Shown here piece by piece: positions 1-5,243 of a stretch of DNA of 5,922 bases (the stretch's first letter is position 1; every line of letters begins with the position of its first letter). Under the pieces are notes generated by a model. The model saw nothing but the letters and a program-made list of their open reading frames with translations, was not told the DNA's origin and made no database searches. The translations under genes were made by a program, and so were the position numbers. This stretch comes from an uncultured Bacilli bacterium (lineage in GTDB: Bacteria > Bacillota_I > Bacilli_A > RF39 > UBA660): NCBI GenBank assembly GCA_934132915.1, contig CAKPAK010000074.1, positions 1-5,922 on the forward strand. The letters run 5' to 3'.

Positions 1-544
1 GACCAGCTCCATGCGCTTTAGCTAAAGCAATCCCATAATCTTCAACATTATAACTACTGCTTCCAGATATTTTAGTAATTCCATGCGTTGCCCCTGCAAG
101 AGTAGTAATTAAATTTCCCCAAAAAGCATCTTGATAACCAGAGCCAGTAATTGTACAATTATTCTCTTTAGCCAATCTATCAATTTTTTCTGTTAATTTA
201 GGATTTGAATTCATCGGATAAAAGGCTTCCTCACAAGTACTAATTGCATTAATTCCCAATTTTGCACATAATAAGAAAGCATCTTTCACATCTTTCATCA
301 AACTCATTGTTGTAATAATGCAAATATCAGGAGAAACTTTTTTTAACATTTCCTCAGCATACTCAACACTTACAACTTTTACTCCAATATCTGATATTCC
401 AATAATCTCCCCAACATCTTTTCCAATAACATCAGGATTAATGTCAATAGCGCCAACTATCTCCATTCCTTGTTCCATTGCATACTTCATTGTATAAATA
501 CTCATTTTTCCACATCCATATTGGACAACTTTTATTTTATTCAT
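1..544 (-). CDS. NAD(P)H-dependent amine dehydrogenase family protein (2,4-diaminopentanoate dehydrogenase / DapB-like), 3' end cut by window
   Basis: The frame is open from an ATG at 542-544 to the left edge, giving 181 codons, roughly the N-terminal half of a family I remember as about 350 residues. It begins MNKIKVVQYGCGKM, a Rossmann-fold NAD(P)-binding motif (G10-x-G12-K-M, with Ser where a third Gly is common), followed by VGAIDINPDVIGKD, which is typical of dihydrodipicolinate reductase-like dehydrogenases. Later segments TCEEAFYP, GSGYQDAFWGN and SSYNVEDYGIAL match my memory of clostridial proteins annotated as NAD(P)H-dependent amine dehydrogenases. Characterised relatives (Ord) oxidatively deaminate 2,4-diaminopentanoate during ornithine fermentation; the substrate here is not proven. 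The start overlaps the pta stop by 8 nt and has a good Shine-Dalgarno sequence, so it is probably co-transcribed and translationally coupled with pta. A cytoplasmic enzyme is expected, since no signal peptide is visible. The family call is fairly sure and the substrate is not. Confidence 0.82.
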   Translation of the reverse strand, partial: MNKIKVVQYGCGKMSIYTMKYAMEQGMEIVGAIDINPDVIGKDVGEIIGISDIGVKVVSVEYAEEMLKKVSPDICIITTMSLMKDVKDAFLLCAKLGINAISTCEEAFYPMNSNPKLTEKIDRLAKENNCTITGSGYQDAFWGNLITTLAGATHGITKISGSSSYNVEDYGIALAKAHGAG

Positions 545-1565
545 AAATTTCCTCTTTTCTATTTTCTTTACTACCAATTGCTTGAACAGCAGTAATAGCA
601 ACCGCCCCAACAATATCTGATACACTGCAACCTCTAGACAAATCATTCACAGGCATTGCAATTCCTTGACAAATTGGTCCATAAGCCTCAGCTTTTGCCA
701 ACCGTTGAACCAACTTATATCCAATATTTCCGGCATCTAAATCAGGAAATATTAAAACATTAGCACGACCAGCAACCCCACTATTAGGCGCCTTAGATTG
801 CGCAACTTCCGGAATAATTGCTGCATCTAATTGCAATTCACCATCAATTTTATATTGAGAAAAGTTTTCTTTTGCTAATCTTGTAGCCTCTACTACCTTA
901 TCAACATCAGCATGCGTTGCACTTCCCTTAGTAGAATGAGACAACATAGCAACGATTGGTTCATGTTCAGTTAATAGTTGAAATGACTCTGCACTTGAAG
1001 CCGCAATACAAGAAAGTTTCTCTGGATCAGGATTCTGTTCTAAACCAGAATCAGCAAATAAAAATGTACCATTATCCCCATAAGAACAATCAGGAACAAC
1101 CATTAAGAAAAAAGCAGACACCAATTTTACTCCTGGTTTGGTCTTCAAAATTTGCAAAGCCGGTCGCAATGTATTCGAAGTCGAATGACACGCACCACTA
1201 ACCGCACCATCAGCATATCCTTCTTTCACTAGCATACAAGCATAATACATATAATCTTCCGTCAATAATCGATAAGCTTCTTCCAAAGTCATTCCTTTAT
1301 CTTTACGAAGAACATACAATTTTTGCTGAAGAAGTTCGGTTAATGGATCCGTAAATGGATCAATAATTTTTGCACTAGCCAAACAAAGCCCATCACTATT
1401 TTTAAGCACCTCCTCTTTCTTTCCAATCAAAATAATATTTGCAATTCCTTCTTGTAAAATAACATTAGCAGCTTCCAAAACTCTTCTATCCATAGTTTCA
1501 GGCAAAACAATAGTTTTCTTATTTTGTTTTGCTCTACTTTTCAAGTTTTCAATTATTCTACTCAT
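537..1565 (-). CDS. pta: Phosphate acetyltransferase
   Basis: This cytoplasmic enzyme interconverts acetyl-CoA plus phosphate with acetyl phosphate plus CoA, the step before acetate kinase in substrate-level ATP formation. The protein is 342 residues from the chosen start, close to the usual single-domain length of about 325-335. Family landmarks are KKTIVLPE near residue 20, GAVSGACHST near 120-130, a LRPALQI segment, MLSHSTKGSA near 207-216, and MPVNDLSRGCSVSD near 305-317. The last contains the Ser-Arg pair and the Asp six residues after the Arg that are catalytic in the Methanosarcina enzyme. An in-frame ATG at 1575-1577 would add four residues (346 in total). I prefer 1563-1565 because GGTGAT lies just upstream of it, the distance to IVLPE then matches other Pta proteins, and the predicted promoter would start transcription at about the upstream ATG. 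Phosphate butyryltransferase is a less likely alternative. Confidence 0.95.
   Translation of the reverse strand: MSRIIENLKSRAKQNKKTIVLPETMDRRVLEAANVILQEGIANIILIGKKEEVLKNSDGLCLASAKIIDPFTDPLTELLQQKLYVLRKDKGMTLEEAYRLLTEDYMYYACMLVKEGYADGAVSGACHSTSNTLRPALQILKTKPGVKLVSAFFLMVVPDCSYGDNGTFLFADSGLEQNPDPEKLSCIAASSAESFQLLTEHEPIVAMLSHSTKGSATHADVDKVVEATRLAKENFSQYKIDGELQLDAAIIPEVAQSKAPNSGVAGRANVLIFPDLDAGNIGYKLVQRLAKAEAYGPICQGIAMPVNDLSRGCSVSDIVGAVAITAVQAIGSKENRKEEIYE
550..555 (-). promoter_or_regulatory. Ribosome binding site of the amine dehydrogenase gene
   Basis: On the minus strand AGAGGA lies 5 nt before the ATG at 542-544, inside the last codons of pta. It fixes the start of the dehydrogenase and supports translational coupling across the 8-nt overlap. 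Confidence 0.65.
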
Positions 1566-1581
1566 CTCTATCACCATCTAA

Positions 1582-1610
1582 ATTGTAACAATTATTGCAA
1601 ATCATGTCCA
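1582..1610 (-). promoter_or_regulatory. Predicted sigma-A-type promoter for pta
   Basis: On the minus strand TGGACA (1610-1605, five of six matches to the -35 consensus) is followed after exactly 17 bp by TACAAT (1587-1582, five of six matches to the -10 consensus). Transcription would begin near 1575, giving a very short leader before the ATG at 1565. The site lies in the 64-nt gap after the sortase gene, so pta and the dehydrogenase can be transcribed independently of the adhesin module. I see no convincing terminator in that gap, so read-through from the sortase gene is also possible. This is a prediction from sequence only. Confidence 0.5.
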
Positions 1611-1641
1611 CAAAAATAAACAAATACACGAAAAAAATCAA

Positions 1642-2187
1642 TTAATTTGTCAAATAAGCCTTTATAACAAGTTGCTTATTTTCCTCTTTTAAACTGCACG
1701 TAATCAAATACAAAACATCTTCTTCATCATCCGTAAGCATATATCCATCTTTTTCTATTAAATAAAGAGAATAAACAATATAGTATAAACTTTTCTCGAA
1801 AAACCTTACAATAACAACATCCCCCTTTTTTAAAGAATGTAAAGAATTAAAATAACTACGATTCCCATATCCTGAATGACCAACAAAATAATAAATATTC
1901 TTCGTTAAATCGCTATCTTTTAATAAAGCAAAATGAACATTTGAATCATTTAAAGAACTATTTTTATCGTAAATATAATCATTAAATCCCACAGAGGGAA
2001 TCTCTAAATTCAACCAATAATTTCTATTTCCAAACATTCTACTATGATTTCGTATAGTAAAATGATAAGATAAAAATTTCAATTCTTCTTTTTCAAAATC
2101 ATCATCTTCCTGCCAAACAGTTAAAAAAATAAGAATAATAAAACTAATGACTACGACGATAAACCTTTTGATAAAAAATTCCTCCAA
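1642..2187 (-). CDS. Single-domain sortase with Gln in place of the catalytic Arg
   Basis: Sortases are membrane-anchored Cys transpeptidases that cleave a C-terminal sorting motif and link the protein to the cell wall or to another pilin. From the TTG start this one is 181 residues: a membrane segment at about 7-25 (KRFIVVVISFIILIFLTVW), a short acidic linker, and a catalytic domain from about 58 to 180. Visible are FVGHSGYG with catalytic His104, a following SLKKGD turn, and LYLITCS with catalytic Cys164. Other sortases end in a strand such as R-L-V-V-H-A-K; here the strand reads Q-L-V-I-K-A-Y, so the catalytic Arg position is Gln172 (codon CAA, 1672-1674). The gene overlaps the adhesin gene by 44 nt, so that adhesin is the obvious substrate. 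The start is uncertain: TTG lacks an upstream Shine-Dalgarno sequence, whereas GGAGG sits 8 nt before an in-frame ATC. I do not assign a sortase class. Confidence 0.88.
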   Translation of the reverse strand: MEEFFIKRFIVVVISFIILIFLTVWQEDDDFEKEELKFLSYHFTIRNHSRMFGNRNYWLNLEIPSVGFNDYIYDKNSSLNDSNVHFALLKDSDLTKNIYYFVGHSGYGNRSYFNSLHSLKKGDVVIVRFFEKSLYYIVYSLYLIEKDGYMLTDDEEDVLYLITCSLKEENKQLVIKAYLTN

Positions 2188-4597
2188 GCATCAAAAATAG
2201 AATAATAGAAATTAACTTTAAAATGTGATCTTTCTCCTCAAAAGTATCAGGAACCGAAATAATATGAGAGGAAATTTGATTAACCGACAAAACATTCCAT
2301 AAATCTTTTTGTTCAGAGATTTCAACACATTGTTCTTCGCTACGAATTAAATATTTTTGAGCAATTTTTTTCTGAAAGAAACAGTACTTTCCAGAAGGCA
2401 AATCAGAAATAAGAAAATTACCATCATCATCCGTAATTCCACGATAAACAACATCATTATCTTCATTTTTAACTTCCGCAATTGTCCCTTTAATATTGTC
2501 TCCATTATTATCTTGATTATGATATGAAATACCCATTCTTGGCACTTTTTTCAAAAATTCAATCTGCCAAGTAATTTCTTCCTTTCCATTACTTTTATCT
2601 TCTAAAGAAAAACATTTTTCTTCAGAAATTTCTTTATCTCTTACACAATATTTTCCTAACAACAAAGATATTTTTTCTTCTCCTCTTGTTCCCGTAGAAA
2701 TCGTCTTAATCACTTCTCCTGCTGAATATAATGTCTCACCATACAAAACAATATCCTCTTGACTAATTAAATCAACCTCTACGTGACTCCTTACTTTTTT
2801 AGAATAAATGTATTTATCTTTTTTAAAAATTGGAACCTCTTTTTTTGTTAAAATAGTAACGGTTCCCTTTACCAATTGTTGATTAACATTTTCCGTATAA
2901 ATCAAATTCCCATCTACCATTTGCATCACACTATTCTCATTCAATGTAATAGAAATTTTTTGATGAAGAGGCAAATAACCTGAAGCAACATCAACTTCCT
3001 CAACGAGATAATCTCCATAACCAAGTTCCAACGGAAAAAGTAATTCACCATTAGAATCTGTATGAAAAATTTCTTGATCATCTTTCTTTAAATATTCTTT
3101 CTTATTCACATCAAAAATTTTATAAGAAAAACTATCTGAAGAAACTTTTTTATTATTTTCTTGATCAATCAAAACTAACTTTATTTTACATAAAATATAA
3201 TCATCAACTAAATTAATAACAGTATACCTATCTAAATACTGATAAATTCCAAAACCAACATCTTCAACTTTTTTATATCCAAATAATGTATTAATTTGAT
3301 GAATCGTATAAAATCCATAAGGAACTCTAAAAGTTGCATAACCATCCTTATTCGTAACAACTTCAGTATATTTTTCTCCTTTAAAATCTAAAATTTCAAA
3401 TTGAATATTATCTTCCCATATCAGTTTTCCTGTATTTTCAAAATCGTACTTTTTATAGATCCGAACTTCTTGATAATAAAGATATTCTTCTAACAAAACA
3501 GGATCATTTGAATCTCCCAAAGAAAAATAAACTGCTTCCTCATTTAACAAATAACCTCTACTTTCCTTAATTTGACGAACAATATAATTACCATACGGCA
3601 AGTTATCAACATATCCCTTTCCATTTTCATTTACTGAAAATTCTTCTATAAATTGATTGTCTTCCGTATAAAGTTGATAAGTCGCTCCCTCAAAAGTAGC
3701 TTGTCCATAAGGAACATTTTCTTTTGTTTCCCCATCAATAACTAAAAATGAAGCACCTTTTCCTTGAATATTAAATTCAAATTCGCGAGTATCCTCCAAA
3801 AAATTACCAGCTGAAATCAATTGTTGAGAATTATCATAATAATAAAATCGACTTTTATTAGCATAAATTTCTTTCTTTCGAATCGCAATATGTTCTCTCC
3901 CAACATAATCAGTACCAATCTTTACATCAACATAATCATTCTCAATAGTAACCGTTGAATGCCCACTATCAGAAACTTCATAAAATGATAAATCTCCACC
4001 ACGAACATACATCTTAAAATGATCATTTAAAGCATAATTCCCCAAATTAGAAAATAGTAAATCAAGATGGGCGTAATAGCGCTCTCGTAATGACAAGATT
4101 TCTCTTTTATACGACTCAATATCAATCCTAGCTCCATTTTTATCAAATTCATTTGTCCATTCAATAGATCCCCCACTCAAATACTCCCAAATTAACTCCT
4201 GAGCAGCCATATAGTAAAAATACTGATCATGTCCAGGGTATTGATAACCAAAATAAGCAATCGATTGAATATATTCTTTCGTTTCTTTAGGCAAATATGC
4301 CAAAGAAAAATCTTCCGTTGAATTATACCACTCGGTAGTAATATCTTTCCCCATTTCAATACAATAAGAAACAATTCCATTTAAAGTATACATATTTAAA
4401 TAAAATAAATGTTCCTCTCCATTATACTTCGCAACAGCATAAACCCCCTCCATTCTATTTTTTTCTAATTTTGAGTCCCTACTTCCAGCTTGCACACCAA
4501 CAAGATGAAAAAATAAAGTAATCCCAATAAAGAATAAAAAAACTTTCAAAATAGAACGATACAAATTTCTTTTACGTGTCGTAATAATTTTTTTCAT
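2144..4597 (-). CDS. Cell-wall-anchored thioester adhesin with SpaA/Cna-B-like repeats and VPDTF sorting motif
   Basis: This is an 817-residue surface protein. A signal peptide has a basic start (MKKIITTRKR), a hydrophobic core at about 16-34 and likely cleavage after VQA37. Residues about 50-190 resemble a thioester domain: SYCIE (Cys79) and YMAAQELIWEYL (Gln133) fit the Cys and Gln that form an internal thioester in Gram-positive adhesins, a bond able to react covalently with host ligands. A linker region is followed by about five prealbumin-like repeats (about 282-362, 376-460, 468-558, 574-668, 687-763), recognisable by pG-x-Y-x-V-x-E-like strands. The isopeptide Glu is Gln, Gln, Glu, Asp and Gln in repeats 1 to 5. 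The C-terminus has VPDTF (782-786), a hydrophobic stretch (about 792-808) and KVYRRSH, an LPxTG-type anchor with Phe instead of Gly. The start has a perfect ribosome binding site. The gene overlaps the sortase gene, forming an adhesin-sortase module. The ligand is unknown. Confidence 0.9.
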   Translation of the reverse strand: MKKIITTRKRNLYRSILKVFLFFIGITLFFHLVGVQAGSRDSKLEKNRMEGVYAVAKYNGEEHLFYLNMYTLNGIVSYCIEMGKDITTEWYNSTEDFSLAYLPKETKEYIQSIAYFGYQYPGHDQYFYYMAAQELIWEYLSGGSIEWTNEFDKNGARIDIESYKREILSLRERYYAHLDLLFSNLGNYALNDHFKMYVRGGDLSFYEVSDSGHSTVTIENDYVDVKIGTDYVGREHIAIRKKEIYANKSRFYYYDNSQQLISAGNFLEDTREFEFNIQGKGASFLVIDGETKENVPYGQATFEGATYQLYTEDNQFIEEFSVNENGKGYVDNLPYGNYIVRQIKESRGYLLNEEAVYFSLGDSNDPVLLEEYLYYQEVRIYKKYDFENTGKLIWEDNIQFEILDFKGEKYTEVVTNKDGYATFRVPYGFYTIHQINTLFGYKKVEDVGFGIYQYLDRYTVINLVDDYILCKIKLVLIDQENNKKVSSDSFSYKIFDVNKKEYLKKDDQEIFHTDSNGELLFPLELGYGDYLVEEVDVASGYLPLHQKISITLNENSVMQMVDGNLIYTENVNQQLVKGTVTILTKKEVPIFKKDKYIYSKKVRSHVEVDLISQEDIVLYGETLYSAGEVIKTISTGTRGEEKISLLLGKYCVRDKEISEEKCFSLEDKSNGKEEITWQIEFLKKVPRMGISYHNQDNNGDNIKGTIAEVKNEDNDVVYRGITDDDGNFLISDLPSGKYCFFQKKIAQKYLIRSEEQCVEISEQKDLWNVLSVNQISSHIISVPDTFEEKDHILKLISIILFLMLGGIFYQKVYRRSH
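2181..2185 (-). promoter_or_regulatory. Shine-Dalgarno sequence within the start of the sortase frame
   Basis: GGAGG on the minus strand begins within the TTG codon proposed as the sortase start and lies 8 nt before the in-frame ATC at 2170-2172. That spacing is ideal for starting at the ATC, which would give a 176-residue protein beginning with the residues KRFIVVV after the initiator. No ATG, GTG or TTG lies at the proper distance in the sortase frame. Confidence 0.4.
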
Positions 4598-4602
4598 TTT
4601 TT

Positions 4603-4610
4603 ACCTCCTC
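4603..4610 (-). promoter_or_regulatory. Strong ribosome binding site of the adhesin gene
   Basis: GAGGAGGT lies 5 nt before the ATG at 4595-4597 and is near-perfectly complementary to the 16S rRNA 3' end. It fixes the adhesin start and suggests efficient translation. I found no convincing -35/-10 pair upstream of it. Confidence 0.8.
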
Positions 4611-4760
4611 TACTACTATTATTCTTTCTATCTTGTCAAAATCCTTTTTATTCTCTAAAATTTTTACGAAATTAATGAATGAAAAAATAAGAAATTAAAA
4701 TCCCTCGAAATGCAAAGAAGCGAATTTAAAGAGCTAATTCTAATTCTTTAAAATTAAATT

Positions 4761-4799
4761 AAAAAAATCACATCTAGATTTTTAGTCTTGAGGTGATTT
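4761..4799 (-). terminator. Distal Rho-independent terminator (imperfect stem)
   Basis: On the minus strand the outer stem AAATCAC / GTGATTT continues inward with TC/GA and AGA/TCT pairs separated by two single mismatches. The loop is short and T-rich or A-rich, and the right arm runs into seven Ts (4767-4761). It is oriented to stop transcription coming from the peptidase gene and shares its 3' arm and flank with the hairpin at 4852-4880. Confidence 0.6.
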
Positions 4800-4851
4800 C
4801 TATCTCTTTTTATTTCTTAAAATTCAAGTTCTTTAAATTTTGATAGATCTG

Positions 4852-4880
4852 AAAAATCACATCTAAACTTTAGATGTGAT
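4852..4880 (-). terminator. Proximal Rho-independent terminator (perfect inverted repeat)
   Basis: ATCACATCTAAA and its exact reverse complement TTTAGATGTGAT flank a single base (arms 4856-4867 and 4869-4880). On the minus strand the hairpin is followed by a run of five Ts (4856-4852). It would end the peptidase transcript before the adhesin gene. The stem is AT-rich, so efficiency may be moderate. A protein-binding palindrome is an alternative reading. Confidence 0.6.
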
Positions 4881-5055
4881 CCTTATGGTATTTTATTCTT
4901 TTTAAATTTCAAATAATATCAAAATTAAACTATTTTTCTATAAAACTTTAAACTGGTATTAAATAACTTTATAACAAACTTTTTAATAAGTTTCTCAAAT
5001 TTCGAAGAACCAAAATTCGAATAAATTACTAAAAATAAACGTTTCTTTAAGAAAA

Positions 5056-5165
5056 CTAAATTAGCATTAAACAAAGACCAAATCAATACTAAACAAAACC
5101 TAAATCAATACTAAACAAGTTCTAAATCAGTATTAAACATATTCTAAACCACTATTAAACAAATT
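5056..5165. repeat. Five tandem 22-bp repeats built from 11-bp half units
   Basis: Units begin at 5056, 5078, 5100, 5122 and 5144, all exactly 22 bp. Each splits into two related 11-mers of the form YTAAAYMANNN, for example CTAAATCAATA then CTAAACAAGTT, making ten phased half units. The third to fifth units are most alike and the first has diverged most. The period does not preserve a reading frame, and stops occur in every frame of the transcribed strand, so the array is not coding. A phased AAA element every 11 bp, about one helical turn, is compatible with curved DNA or a protein-binding array. The function is unknown. Confidence 0.85.
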
Positions 5166-5243
5166 GATAATAAAATTTCGTCCACCTTGGAAAATCTCTA
5201 ATGCCTTATAGTCCGCAAATTCAGGCTCAACCAGATAAAAAAT
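5136..5243 (-). other. In-frame open stretch after the peptidase stop codon
   Basis: After TAG at 5244-5246 the same frame stays open for 36 codons to TAA at 5133-5135. The first part reads LVEPEFADYKALEIFQGG, which looks protein-like. The 78 nt nearest the gene are about 35% GC by my count, richer than the rest of the spacer. It has no start codon of its own near the beginning. It may be a decayed coding remnant, a rare stop read-through extension, or chance. Confidence 0.25.

Larger units (their letters stand above)
4598..5243. other. 646-nt non-coding spacer between the peptidase and adhesin genes
   Basis: No gene-sized reading frame is found on either strand. In transcription order it contains: an in-frame open stretch after the peptidase stop (5243-5136); five 22-bp tandem repeats (5165-5056); a very AT-rich stretch with only small imperfect inverted repeats (5055-4881); two related hairpin terminators (4880-4852 and 4799-4761); and about 160 nt of presumed promoter and leader for the adhesin gene, ending in its ribosome binding site. 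No tRNA, CRISPR array, insertion-sequence end or known riboswitch is recognisable. Confidence 0.7.

Noticed and set aside
956..1201. 81-codon plus-strand open frame
   Set aside because: It lies antisense inside pta, whose conserved motifs run through the same bases. It has no recognisable protein features and is best seen as a shadow.
1611..1641. Terminator after the sortase gene
   Set aside because: There is a T run on the minus strand but only a weak AATTAATT palindrome and no stable stem, so it is not supported.
4192..4380. 62-codon minus-strand open frame
   Set aside because: It lies within the thioester domain coding region in another frame and has no independent support.
4634..4639. 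Perfect -35 hexamer TTGACA upstream of the adhesin start
   Set aside because: No acceptable -10 lies 16-18 bp further on (at best three of six matches), and transcription would start inside the ribosome binding site. Probably chance in AT-rich DNA.
4976..4993. Small inverted repeat AAACTT...AAGTTT
   Set aside because: A six-base AT-rich stem is expected by chance in such AT-rich spacer DNA and has no adjoining T run or other context.
5056..5165. CRISPR array
   Set aside because: The repeats are directly tandem, with no unique spacers and no cas genes in view.
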